From a virus, in the IMG/VR virus record IMGVR_UViG_3300025122_000149, positions 1-24,418 of that record: 24,418 bases of DNA. One strand, written 5' to 3'. The translations under genes and the position numbers were made by a program. Each line of letters opens with the position of its first letter. Position 1 is the stretch's first letter. This document shows, piece by piece, positions 7,890 to 16,129 of this stretch. Below the pieces are notes generated by a model. It worked only from the letters and a program-made list of their open reading frames with translations, searched no databases and was not told the DNA's origin.

Positions 7890-10298
7890 CTATGATTCGT
7901 CCAGCGCCTCATCAACTTTTGTCTTTACTATTGTACCTAGTTTACCATCCAAAAACGCGGTGGTGGCCGCGGCGTCTAACTGAATAGTTCCTTTAAGGGT
8001 GTAGTTTCCACGGCCTCCGCCACCTCCGCCACCCTCACCGGTACCAGTTGCTTTAAAAGCCGTGATAGCGTCAACTGTGGCGGTCATTGCGATGGCTTTG
8101 TTCTGCGGGATCGAATCCATGGCTTTGGCCACTCTTTCAATGGCGTCAGCCACTTGATCCAACTTCTCAGATTCCATCTTTTCCATTGCTGTTGCAAACG
8201 TGGCTATCGCTTTAAGCTTCTCTTCGTTGATGGTTAGGAGAGCAAAACCGACAGACCCCAGAGAAAGCGCAAATGCTCCGAAACCGACGGCGGCCATGAT
8301 GCCGAGTGCGGAGCCAGCCAAGAGCAACCCTCCTAAAGCTAGCGCTTTTTCAACTTCAATGCTTTTGAACAACAGAGACATCCCGAGCGCCAGTAACCCA
8401 ATGCCGGCAGCTGCAGCGCCTATTGAAAAGGCCACCCCCGCAATTGATCCAGCGATAGCACCGAGCGGGATCGCCAATTCCAGCAGGCCCGGGGCGGCTT
8501 TCTTGCTCGCCCACCCCAGCAGTACCAACGAAGCTGATAAGGCTATCATATATAGCACTAATTTAGACGGAGAAGCAATGAGCATGTAGGTCGTGAGGGC
8601 AAAAATGGCCGCGGCCAGGAACCAGATACCCCTGCTGGCCAATTTAGAGCTGCCCGCTACAGCTAGCTGGGACAGAGCTTGGAAAGATTGCGCAACCGCC
8701 AGGCCTATGGTGATTGCTCGATAGGCCATCATAAAAGGAATCAGGACCCCAATAACCGAAGACCACGAGCTTATGGTCTTTACAACGGTTTGCATGATTT
8801 CCGCTATATCCGTAAAAAGTTCAACATTGTCCGCTAAAATAGCTTGCCAGGCCTCCTGCATGGTCATTAAACGTTGGGCTTTCTTTTTCTGGTCTACAAA
8901 GCTTTCCGCAGTACCGTCTGCAGCGTTGGTTAAAAGATCCATATTGCCGGACAACATCACAGCCAAATCTCCCACTTCAGAAAGACCCAGAGATTCCGTA
9001 TAAAATTGTTTCTGGTAGTAAGACATGCTATCAAAACTTAAACCAGCGTCCAAGATAGCATCACGAACTGATTCAAATCTGGAGGCCGGGTCAGTGTCCA
9101 TCATCATATCCATCGCGTTAACAAAGTTTCCACCGAGGGCAGCGTTCAGCTTTCCCGTCATGGCCGCCGCATCTTCAAACGTATCAAACTTATTAGCAAT
9201 TCCCAGCACCTTTTCCATTTCCATGCCGGTGATCTTAGCGATGCGGTTGAGATCTGCGAATGCTTGAACTCCTTGATCTCCAAACTTAGCGAGGGCGCCG
9301 GCTGATTTGGCATAGGCGCCGGCGAATTCCTCTTGATCGCGGCCTAAATTCCGGGCGACGTCTGCAAGTTTGCTTTGTGTGTGGATAGCATCATCTGCGC
9401 TTTGGCCAAACATTTTCATGGATGCTTGAAGGCCGGCGGAATAAGTATCGTTTTGGATACCCAGGCGCTCTGCAATTGCTGTGCTGTCTCTCATCGATTT
9501 TTGTTGGCGGGCGCTCATCAACGTGTAATCGGTGACGCCTTTAATTAATGAAGTTTGAGCTTTGGTGGCGCCTTCTAAAGTTACACCAAATTCATTAAGT
9601 TCCTTATAAGTGTCTTTAATTTGAGCGGTATATTTGGGGCCCAATTGAAGTTGCTTTTCGAATTCTTTAGTAAGTTTATCATATTCAAACACCAAATCCT
9701 TGGCTGCTCCGTATAGCTTGGCGCCCAATTTGTCCATTTGTTCCAGGGCTTTGCGGTGGAGGGTAGCACTCATTGCCCCTTGAGCCATCGCCGCCTGCCA
9801 ATAGACCGCCTGTTCGACAGCCTGTACTTCGTAACCAACCAGTGACTCTAACTCCCTTTTAATTGCCTCATGAGCTTGTGCTTTGGCTTTGATGATGGGC
9901 TCCATCTTCTTTAAAAGTTCATACTCTTTCTTCTGCTCGTCCCCCATCTCCTGGCCACGTTCGACCATTTCCTGAAGCGCTTTCAATCTCTGGGCCTCAA
10001 TAGTCACAGTTTGCATAGCGATTTCTCGCTTGCGCACTTCTTGGACGTAACTGTTTTCTTCCGCGGCATTAACATTCTCAAGGGTTACTAAGTAGCTCTG
10101 CAGGCGCTCCAATTCCTCTTGCTGGAAATTGGACGTTCTTCCATGTATTTCCATGATCGCTTCTAGATCTTTTTTGCGCTGTGTGAGAAACTTACTGGCC
10201 TTCAGTTCCTCAGCATTCATCTGTTCAAGGCTTTTAAGTTCTTGGGCCCTCTGGTCCAAGTCCATTTTAGATATATCACCTCTTTCTTCGCCAGCCAT
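7890..10298 (-). CDS. Tail tape measure protein
   Basis: At 802 aa, this protein has the architecture of a tape measure. The N-terminal ~250 residues are charged coiled coil (Glu/Lys/Gln-rich). An Ala/Gly-rich helical middle follows at about 250-500, then a hydrophobic block at about 513-692 with several membrane-length segments (around 515-537, 558-575, 580-597, 609-645 and 653-690). A Gly8-type linker near 753-765 is followed by a short C-terminal domain. Such proteins set tail length during tube assembly and enter the envelope during DNA ejection. At roughly 0.15 nm per residue the tail would be about 120 nm. It lies directly after the gp26-like/gp51-like pair, where tail assembly chaperones normally sit. 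GTGAGGG precedes the ATG, and a terminator and a promoter-like motif lie just upstream, so it starts its own transcription unit. Confidence 0.85.
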   Translation of the reverse strand: MAGEERGDISKMDLDQRAQELKSLEQMNAEELKASKFLTQRKKDLEAIMEIHGRTSNFQQEELERLQSYLVTLENVNAAEENSYVQEVRKREIAMQTVTIEAQRLKALQEMVERGQEMGDEQKKEYELLKKMEPIIKAKAQAHEAIKRELESLVGYEVQAVEQAVYWQAAMAQGAMSATLHRKALEQMDKLGAKLYGAAKDLVFEYDKLTKEFEKQLQLGPKYTAQIKDTYKELNEFGVTLEGATKAQTSLIKGVTDYTLMSARQQKSMRDSTAIAERLGIQNDTYSAGLQASMKMFGQSADDAIHTQSKLADVARNLGRDQEEFAGAYAKSAGALAKFGDQGVQAFADLNRIAKITGMEMEKVLGIANKFDTFEDAAAMTGKLNAALGGNFVNAMDMMMDTDPASRFESVRDAILDAGLSFDSMSYYQKQFYTESLGLSEVGDLAVMLSGNMDLLTNAADGTAESFVDQKKKAQRLMTMQEAWQAILADNVELFTDIAEIMQTVVKTISSWSSVIGVLIPFMMAYRAITIGLAVAQSFQALSQLAVAGSSKLASRGIWFLAAAIFALTTYMLIASPSKLVLYMIALSASLVLLGWASKKAAPGLLELAIPLGAIAGSIAGVAFSIGAAAAGIGLLALGMSLLFKSIEVEKALALGGLLLAGSALGIMAAVGFGAFALSLGSVGFALLTINEEKLKAIATFATAMEKMESEKLDQVADAIERVAKAMDSIPQNKAIAMTATVDAITAFKATGTGEGGGGGGGRGNYTLKGTIQLDAAATTAFLDGKLGTIVKTKVDEALDES

Positions 10299-10324
10299 AA
10301 AAAGGGGCCCTCACGTACTATCAA

Positions 10325-10332
10325 TAATTAGT
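10325..10332 (-). promoter_or_regulatory. Recurring promoter-like motif ACTAATTA before tape measure gene
   Basis: The coding strand reads ACGTAACTAATTATTGATAG, 27-34 nt before the tape measure ATG and directly after the terminator hairpin. It is one of eight sites in this window sharing (A/G)CTA(A/C/T)TTA. A promoter role is inferred from position and recurrence. Confidence 0.5.
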
Positions 10333-10339
10333 TACGTAC

Positions 10340-10371
10340 AAAAAAAGACAGAGCTATGAGTTGCCCTGTCT
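10340..10371 (-). terminator. Rho-independent terminator after gp51-like gene
   Basis: On the minus strand, AGACAGGGC pairs with GCTCTGTCT (9 bp with one G-U) around an 8-nt loop, followed by seven T. The stem includes the TAG stop of the gp51-like frame. It would separate tube/chaperone expression from tape measure expression. Confidence 0.85.
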
Positions 10372-10605
10372 CTTTCGCCCCGTCATTTGTGGGGGCGCTG
10401 GTGGTTGATTGTGCGATGTCAAAGTTTGAGAGCGGCCGCTAGACCCCTTGGAAGCCTTCTCCATCGCTTCATTTTCTTTTTCTACCTGTGTTAATAATCG
10501 TTTTACAAACCAACCTCTTAACCCAACGGGCAGGTTATAAGACTCCCACAGTGACCATCCACCCACATATTTTAAAAAGAAGAATTGCTCATACACTTCT
10601 TCCAT
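10354..10605 (-). CDS. gp51-like tail assembly chaperone candidate, overlapping frame
   Basis: This 83-aa frame begins at an ATG at 10605, 4 nt after the gp26-like stop (TGAGTATATG). The protein starts EEVYEQFFFLKYVGGWSLWE and continues with a SYNLPVGLRGWFVKRLL segment. This is the short helical pattern (YNLP..LR.WFV.RL) typical of tail chaperone or gp51-type proteins in T4-like phages. The C-terminal ~35 residues are Ser/Gln/Pro-rich. No good Shine-Dalgarno lies before the ATG, so it is made either by reinitiation after the gp26-like stop or by frameshift fusion (the open frame continues upstream across a T7 run). Placement directly before the tape measure gene is where chaperone pairs such as lambda G/GT lie. 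The coding call is strong; the exact translation start is uncertain. Confidence 0.7.
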   Translation of the reverse strand: MEEVYEQFFFLKYVGGWSLWESYNLPVGLRGWFVKRLLTQVEKENEAMEKASKGSSGRSQTLTSHNQPPAPPQMTGRKRQGNS

Positions 10606-10609
10606 ATAC

Positions 10610-11467
10610 TCATCGGTCAGGCCAAAAAAAGTCCGCGGTGAGCGGAACCTCCATCTCTTGCTCGTGATCGCATTCGTTACATTCGAACCGCTGAGTAAGA
10701 TCCACATTGGGGGTTGCCAATTTATATACGAGCCGGAGATGACGTGCATCCAGGGTCGGCATATTATCTACTAAATAATTAAGAGTTACTTGTTCAGTCT
10801 CTCCGTTAACTGCCACTATCATTAGCCTGAGTTGACGAGTGATAGCATTTTCATCTTGTCGTTTTTTGCGAGCATTCTCTACTTGTTCAACCAAACTTCT
10901 TTCATCTGCTCCGTTTAATAAACGAAAAGTAACTTCCAATTTGGTACCCGGCAGCGTAGTAAGAAATGTGCCATCCTCTTGGGGGGAAGCTTCTTGTGGC
11001 GATAACCCATCGCCATTATAAGTGGAGGCCTCATTTAAATCAAACGCATATTCCTGTTGACTTTGACAAGCTGGGCACGTAACGCGTGTCTCGTACACGT
11101 TCCCGTATCCCGACACTCTGGCTGCTACCAAAATAGCGTTTCGATCTCCCACCAATAAACCATGTGGTTCTATTCGTTTATCGATAATAATATTTTTCAT
11201 CAGCCGATCCAGGGCAACTCCTTTTTTTAGGAGGGCGCGGGACGTCAGAAGATCTTCTTCTTTGGCCGTCATTTGTTTAATTTCAATCGTATCAACTCCG
11301 CAGAGCGGGTGGCCTGCAGGATAAAACTTTCCCTGTGATGGCAGTTCCACAAACTCTGTAGGTACTACGAATGAAAACCCACCACCTTCGTTTTGCAGGA
11401 CAGAGGGCGGTGGGGCGGCGTCGGCTGTGTGTTTGGTACCACCAACGCGATCTTTATTTCTTGACAA
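10610..11467 (-). CDS. gp26-like baseplate hub assembly protein
   Basis: This 285-aa protein resembles the T4 gp26 family. An N-terminal Pro/Ala-rich stretch precedes VELPSQGKFYPAGHPL (40-54) and IEIKQMTAKEEDLLTSRALL (61-80), the signature of that family. It carries two CxxC pairs (Cys131/134 in TCPACQ and Cys263/266 in ECNECDHE) that could bind zinc together. T4 gp26 acts in hub assembly and is not prominent in the finished tail; a chaperone role is plausible. The start must be TTG at 11467: a TAG lies three codons upstream in frame and the first ATG is at residue 66. AGAGGTG sits 4 nt before the TTG. It follows the tube gene by 18 nt. The 3' end overlaps the gp51-like frame and contains a T7 run. 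Confidence 0.8.
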   Translation of the reverse strand: MSRNKDRVGGTKHTADAAPPPSVLQNEGGGFSFVVPTEFVELPSQGKFYPAGHPLCGVDTIEIKQMTAKEEDLLTSRALLKKGVALDRLMKNIIIDKRIEPHGLLVGDRNAILVAARVSGYGNVYETRVTCPACQSQQEYAFDLNEASTYNGDGLSPQEASPQEDGTFLTTLPGTKLEVTFRLLNGADERSLVEQVENARKKRQDENAITRQLRLMIVAVNGETEQVTLNYLVDNMPTLDARHLRLVYKLATPNVDLTQRFECNECDHEQEMEVPLTADFFWPDR

Positions 11468-11485
11468 TATACACCTCTATTTTGT

Positions 11486-12085
11486 CTATACGCTAAAGAA
11501 TTCGGAGCCGCCATCGCCGGCGACAAGAACTGAACCTTCAGTGTTGAATGTTTGAATTCTGGCCCAATCGTACTTGAGGGTCACGGACATCTCTGTTAGG
11601 TCATCCGTGCCATAAGCCAAATCACCGTATTTCACCTCGGTGAGGAAGGAGTTCCACAACGTCCATTTTTCTAACTCCTGGCCATTTGAATCGATCTGCG
11701 TTACAATCACAGTACCCAGTGCACCTGCGGCCTTAGCCTTTGAAATTGTTCCCATGCTATCGCTGGTCGCATCCGTTGGGGGAGAATAACCAGACTGCAC
11801 GAGAATATCGGATAGAGTTGCAGCCATGTCGGGGTCGACAGGATCAACCAATGTCAACGTCATGTCCTGCCAAGTAACACCGCCGGGATAAAAGAACGTA
11901 TGGTTCAAATATTTATGCTCCACGGAAGCAACCTGAAAGCTGGGCTTTGTGACGGTCTTTGCATACCACAGTGTGGCACCTCCTTGCGGAGCATTGAGGC
12001 CCTGGAACTCGACATAAAACCTAAATTGTCTCTTTGGATCTTTTAAAGTGGTATCTTCACCGAAATTTGTTGACCAGAATGGCAT
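11486..12085 (-). CDS. 19: Tail tube protein (gp19-like)
   Basis: This 199-aa protein has the length and pattern of T4-like tube proteins. The N-terminal KRQFRFYVEFQGL strand is followed by WYAKTVTKPSFQVASVEHKY, then YPGGVTWQDMTLTLVDP (68-84). Near the end comes LTEMSVTLKYDWARIQTFN, the usual closing strand. Tube proteins stack as hexameric rings around the tape measure and form the DNA channel inside the sheath. It lies directly after the sheath gene. An ATTATAGGAG leader with strong Shine-Dalgarno and the promoter-like motif ACTACTTA lie just upstream, so independent high expression is likely. Confidence 0.92.
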   Translation of the reverse strand: MPFWSTNFGEDTTLKDPKRQFRFYVEFQGLNAPQGGATLWYAKTVTKPSFQVASVEHKYLNHTFFYPGGVTWQDMTLTLVDPVDPDMAATLSDILVQSGYSPPTDATSDSMGTISKAKAAGALGTVIVTQIDSNGQELEKWTLWNSFLTEVKYGDLAYGTDDLTEMSVTLKYDWARIQTFNTEGSVLVAGDGGSEFFSV

Positions 12086-12111
12086 ATGTTAAAACTCCTA
12101 TAATCTATTTT

Positions 12112-12119
12112 TAAGTAGT
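12112..12119 (-). promoter_or_regulatory. Recurring promoter-like motif ACTACTTA before tail tube gene
   Basis: The coding strand reads CCACACTACTTAAAAATAG, 27-34 nt before the tube ATG, with TTAAAAATA close to the T4 late-promoter core TATAAATA overlapping it. One of the eight related sites; the promoter role is inferred. Confidence 0.5.
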
Positions 12120-12146
12120 GTGGTAAGGGAAAAATCCCTAACATCT

Positions 12147-15100
12147 TTAATCATCGAATGATGCTCCCGTAGACATGATAACAAAGTCGATAGCAATGTA
12201 TTCAATTGCTCGGGCCGGCTTAATCATGATCTTCGCATACAAAATATTCTGATCAATCAAGTCAGGCGTCGTCGTGGACTCGTCCAGTACCAGCTTATAA
12301 TCGGTGATACCATACGTAGTTTTAACGTTAGCAAGGAAGGGCTCCACCAGGGAGATAAAGCGATTCCATGTTGCCTGCACATTTTGTTCAAAAAGAATTT
12401 GTGTCGAAAGAACGGAAATTTCTTTCTTCAGGTAAATCACCAGTCGTCGGACGTTAATCCGGTCGAGGGCCGACTGACGCTCTTGGAGAGTTTTCTGGCC
12501 AAAGACCACAATCCCACTAGACGGGAAAGAAGCGATGGGGTTAATGTTGCTCTCGTATAACGTGTCTCGATCCTTGGATGTGAGACGCTGGGTGATACCG
12601 GTAATAGGAATTCCAGCTGCGCCTTCGGAAAGGCCGCCTCGGTTAAAGCCAGCCGGTGCAAACCAAATTGCAGATGCTCGCTCTGACGAAGCTAAAACAC
12701 CCATCATGGCAACCGAAGGGGGCACCCACAGCATTGCGCCGGTACTCTCGTCTCGCGTTTGAACCCAGGGATAGAAAGTCGTTCCATAGCTGGAGTCAAT
12801 CCTGCGGTTGCGAAGTGCCGTTGCAGCCGTTGTGGGAGTTGTCCCAATCCGATCAGCTTTGTCGCTCTGATAGCCTTCAGCAGCGGGCTTATAAACATCA
12901 GGAAGGTCAATGAGAGCAAGAGCATCTGCACGCTCTTCGCAAACCCTAACCTCATGAGTTGTTAAACTAGCATTAGTAAGGCCCGGGACCGACAAGAGAT
13001 TCATGTTAATATACTCTGGATCGGCTACCGTATCGATGGCGCGCCGGAAGGTATGATAAACATAACTATTGTCTTCAGTTGAAGAATCCGACATTTCGCG
13101 GTTAGCCACCGGGTCGGGCTTCATAATATCAAATCCGTCAAAGCCTCCATAAACGGGACACGTAAAGCGGTCGATGCCTCCCAGCAACAATGCATTATAA
13201 GAGGAGGATGCGGCAGTATAAGAAAATCCTAACACTCGCGAGCCAGATAAATAGTACCAATTTCCAGCATCGCTCTTCGCCACATCGTCAAGAGAAAAAA
13301 CGTATGCGTAATCATCGACACCTGTGGTCGAATACGGAGTCTTGGCGTTATCGCCGCCGCCACCCGTATATCCTTGATACAATAATGTATGGAAGTCTGC
13401 GACACTAGCGTCCGGCGTTGTCCCATCAGCTTCGCGAGTCGTCTGCATTCCGAAGTAAGCATCCGTCTGGTCGGTCAAGCCACCATCGGAAGCGGAATTG
13501 CGTAAACGCACAGACGGGAAGACAAACGACCCCGTGCAAGAGCCACTAAGATCGGACAGGCCAACTCCTGTGCCACCGGAAAGATAAGTAACATAACCGG
13601 TCGCACTATACGAGTCGTTTCCTGGCAGGGGGCGATTTGGGACGTCGGCGCCACCGGTGATGAAGGTGTCACTCAAGACCGTTCCGGCGGTGAACGTCTC
13701 GCCGCCGAGGGGTATAAGTGAGCAGGCGCCCGAGGTGTTCAAATCATAAACCGCCCTGAACCGCGGAGGAGCAAAATATCCAAAGGGTAAGAGAGTTGCG
13801 TCGGTAGCTCCAGCTTCCACATCGCTATTCATTTCAACATACATAAACTTAGATTGGTTATCGTATTCCCCAAAAGTCCGTAGACGTTTCTGGGTCGTGT
13901 CCCACTGCGTATACTTGTCTCCAATTACACGCGCCACATAATTGGGCGATGTAGGATCGAGATTAAGATTATCAAACCTCTCCATTATCTCAACCGCATT
14001 ATCTGTGTCGGTGATGGAACGAATGAGAACCGAAAAGGTCCCATACTCATAAGTTGAGGTAGTAGAACGACGTACATTACTAATTGAAACTTTGCAACTG
14101 CGCTGCAGCCATTCACCATGTCCGCGTCCAACCAAGCGGAAAAGTCGCTGCTGGTTAAACGGCACATAATCGGCGGAGGCCCCTAGCGCCTGACCAATAA
14201 ACCAGCCGGTCCGCCCTTCGCGGGAAGCCTGGGGTTTCATGTCGGCGGGAGTATCGGTGCCGCCGCCACCATAAACTGGCATCAGAACAGCAATACTTTC
14301 AGTGGTCAAGCCGCGGTCGCGGATTTCTTGCTCGTAAGACTGACCAAGCCAATATACTTTAGAAGTTGACGCGTCAGTAGAATAAAATGTAGATCCGCTG
14401 ATCAACTGAGGATTGGTGTTGAACTGATTACGAATGAAATTATCGCTCTGATCATCAAAATTGAAGGAAATGGTTTCGGTGGTCTGGTTGGTGCCTGCCA
14501 CTTCAAGAGTCAAAAGTCCGCTCGTATTATCTCCACCAGTACCAAACAAAGTATTACTAGAAGCGGTGATAACAGTCGAGCCTATATTGCCATTAGTCGC
14601 GCGGCCGCCATAAACCGCTCCAGTTAATGTAAGGCTTCCTTGATTAAGATAAAAAATTGCCCCCAGGCTGGCAGTCCCTAAGTTGTTCCGACCGCCGGCG
14701 CCAGCGTCAGCGGTTTCGGAGGACTGACTTGGGAAGAGCCAAAGGCCGTACGCACCTGCATTAGTAGCAGCCAGGTCGGCGGGCGCAGTTCTTAAGGTCT
14801 GCCACCCTGCAGCCGCATCGCCGCCAGCAGCGCTTCCGACGCTAGTTTCCTGACCCAACAACCGAACATAAGTAAGAGGAGCAACGTTTGCTTTCAAGAA
14901 TGCTTTAGCCGCGTACGTTCCATACATGGGAGACTGATAATTTCCGTGTCGTGAAATATCACCACCACCAAAACCGGGGGCAGTGTCTCCAAACATTTCC
15001 ACAAAGTCCGAATAAGATTGGACCGAGACAGGCTGCATCGCTAGGCCGCGACGTGAACGTCCGACTACGACAGGGCCAATGGCTTCTGCTGATTTGGGGA

Positions 15101-15167
15101 TGAAAGAATCATCAATTTCGTGAATAAACACCCCAGGAGATACAAATTTAAAACTTTTGACTGACAT
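12147..15167 (-). CDS. 18: Contractile tail sheath protein (gp18-like)
   Basis: This 1006-aa protein has clear sheath ends. The N-terminus reads FVSPGVFIHEIDDSFIPKS with a following IGPVVVGRSRRG. The C-terminal ~150 residues carry NVRRLVIYLKKEISVLSTQ, a TWNRFISLVEPFL helix and a final strand AIEYIAIDFVIMSTG, the handshake domain linking neighbouring subunits. The central catalytic-looking stretch ASSERASAIWFAPAGFNRGG is the standard sheath core motif. T4 gp18 is 659 aa, so about 350 extra residues are inserted, mostly Gly/Ser/Thr-rich beta material between about 120 and 680. These probably form surface decorations. The gene sits between the gp15-like gene and the tube gene. Confidence 0.95.
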   Translation of the reverse strand: MSVKSFKFVSPGVFIHEIDDSFIPKSAEAIGPVVVGRSRRGLAMQPVSVQSYSDFVEMFGDTAPGFGGGDISRHGNYQSPMYGTYAAKAFLKANVAPLTYVRLLGQETSVGSAAGGDAAAGWQTLRTAPADLAATNAGAYGLWLFPSQSSETADAGAGGRNNLGTASLGAIFYLNQGSLTLTGAVYGGRATNGNIGSTVITASSNTLFGTGGDNTSGLLTLEVAGTNQTTETISFNFDDQSDNFIRNQFNTNPQLISGSTFYSTDASTSKVYWLGQSYEQEIRDRGLTTESIAVLMPVYGGGGTDTPADMKPQASREGRTGWFIGQALGASADYVPFNQQRLFRLVGRGHGEWLQRSCKVSISNVRRSTTSTYEYGTFSVLIRSITDTDNAVEIMERFDNLNLDPTSPNYVARVIGDKYTQWDTTQKRLRTFGEYDNQSKFMYVEMNSDVEAGATDATLLPFGYFAPPRFRAVYDLNTSGACSLIPLGGETFTAGTVLSDTFITGGADVPNRPLPGNDSYSATGYVTYLSGGTGVGLSDLSGSCTGSFVFPSVRLRNSASDGGLTDQTDAYFGMQTTREADGTTPDASVADFHTLLYQGYTGGGGDNAKTPYSTTGVDDYAYVFSLDDVAKSDAGNWYYLSGSRVLGFSYTAASSSYNALLLGGIDRFTCPVYGGFDGFDIMKPDPVANREMSDSSTEDNSYVYHTFRRAIDTVADPEYINMNLLSVPGLTNASLTTHEVRVCEERADALALIDLPDVYKPAAEGYQSDKADRIGTTPTTAATALRNRRIDSSYGTTFYPWVQTRDESTGAMLWVPPSVAMMGVLASSERASAIWFAPAGFNRGGLSEGAAGIPITGITQRLTSKDRDTLYESNINPIASFPSSGIVVFGQKTLQERQSALDRINVRRLVIYLKKEISVLSTQILFEQNVQATWNRFISLVEPFLANVKTTYGITDYKLVLDESTTTPDLIDQNILYAKIMIKPARAIEYIAIDFVIMSTGASFDD

Positions 15168-15217
15168 ACTGTGTTCCTCTTATCAAAATATGCGTAAATG
15201 ATAGTGCAATCATTAAT

Positions 15218-15225
15218 TAAATAGT
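15218..15225 (-). promoter_or_regulatory. Recurring promoter-like motif ACTATTTA before tail sheath gene
   Basis: The coding strand reads AAAATACTATTTAATTAATG, 51-58 nt before the sheath ATG, in the 86-nt gap after the gp15-like gene. One of the eight related sites; the promoter role is inferred. Confidence 0.5.
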
Positions 15226-15253
15226 ATTTTTAATCTCAAAAGGAGTTCCTGAA

Positions 15254-16129
15254 CTAAAGAAAAAGGTCGTCTTTCCCCTCAGGAACTACCCCTTCCTGGG
15301 GAAAACTTATCTCCACAAGGTTTTCATGAATTCGAACCAGAGGTCGATCATCACTCTCCCCCTCGCCAATAAGGTAGCCTAATACCTTAATAGTAATTTC
15401 TGAAGTGTACATGCGTATGTCCTCTCCCAAATCTGCTATGTTATTAGAATGGCTAAAGCTTTGGTCTATGAAGCCTTCGTATAAATGACCATTTCTGGTC
15501 ATAGTAAAGGCATTTGCTTGGCCTGTTCGGGCCACAAAGGGTGCGAGCATCGTATTCATTTGCTGTTGGTATTCGGACTTCAAAATAATCTTATAATCCA
15601 CATTTACGTACACGGGAATCGGAATGGAAAGCATTTTGATAACCACCTTTTTGTTTACTCTCGGGTAATAAAGCTGATCCGTTCCTGAAGTCTCGTGGTG
15701 GCGCGTACCATCACATACAGCAAAGTTGCGGGTTTTGTCCTCCACGATCTTTTTAGCGATAACCATGCGGCCGCTCCGTCCGTCGTTACGATCTGAATAT
15801 AAATTTGCTTGGAAGGCGCCCTTACGAGCCGGATCTTTATTCATCCCTGTACGTTCCACACTAATGATGGGGAGTTTTAAGGCTCCGTCATCATCCCGTA
15901 ATTCCTTTTTATGTTTAATCTGGAACGATCTTTCAGGTACCTGCCACAAAACCGGGGTTTTCTCAAAACCTTCGTGTGTTGTGGTGCTGATAATCACATC
16001 TTCTTTTAACCACGACATGATGGCATAGTCAATGTTCTCGATGGTTGAGGCGAGCATGCCTATTTCTTTTAAACTAATCTCGTCTTTGTCGACTGGTAAC
16101 TGCGCAAAATCAAAATTCTCAGGTAGCAT
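15254..16129 (-). CDS. Probable tail sheath terminator/stabiliser (gp15-like)
   Basis: I start this 291-aa protein at the ATG at 16129 (MLPENFDFAQLP), with AAGGAAGG about 9 nt upstream. The longer frame from 16216 would lie inside the gp14-like gene without a ribosome site. Features compatible with T4 gp15 are a domain with LKLPIISVERTGMNKDPARK and a strand-rich part KMLSIPIPVYVNVDYKIILK followed by SEYQQQMNTMLAPFV. T4 gp15 caps the tail at the neck end and meets the sheath. Gene order gp13-gp14-this-sheath supports the call strongly; sequence resemblance by eye is moderate. It overlaps the gp14-like gene by 11 nt. Confidence 0.65.
   Translation of the reverse strand: MLPENFDFAQLPVDKDEISLKEIGMLASTIENIDYAIMSWLKEDVIISTTTHEGFEKTPVLWQVPERSFQIKHKKELRDDDGALKLPIISVERTGMNKDPARKGAFQANLYSDRNDGRSGRMVIAKKIVEDKTRNFAVCDGTRHHETSGTDQLYYPRVNKKVVIKMLSIPIPVYVNVDYKIILKSEYQQQMNTMLAPFVARTGQANAFTMTRNGHLYEGFIDQSFSHSNNIADLGEDIRMYTSEITIKVLGYLIGEGESDDRPLVRIHENLVEISFPQEGVVPEGKDDLFL

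Noticed and set aside
8200-8589. 129-aa open frame on the + strand
   Set aside because: Antisense to the Ala/Gly-rich part of the tape measure gene; its Ala/Ser/Pro-rich composition is the expected mirror of those codons.
10606-10749. Upstream part of the gp51-like open frame from the ATG at 10749
   Set aside because: It overlaps conserved gp26-like coding sequence and its translation shows no family pattern before the T7 run; only the part downstream is supported as coding.
12124-12140. Hairpin AGGGA-TTTT-TCCCT between sheath and tube genes
   Set aside because: Only a 5-bp stem and no T run follows, so I do not call it a terminator; it may be chance or an RNA processing site.
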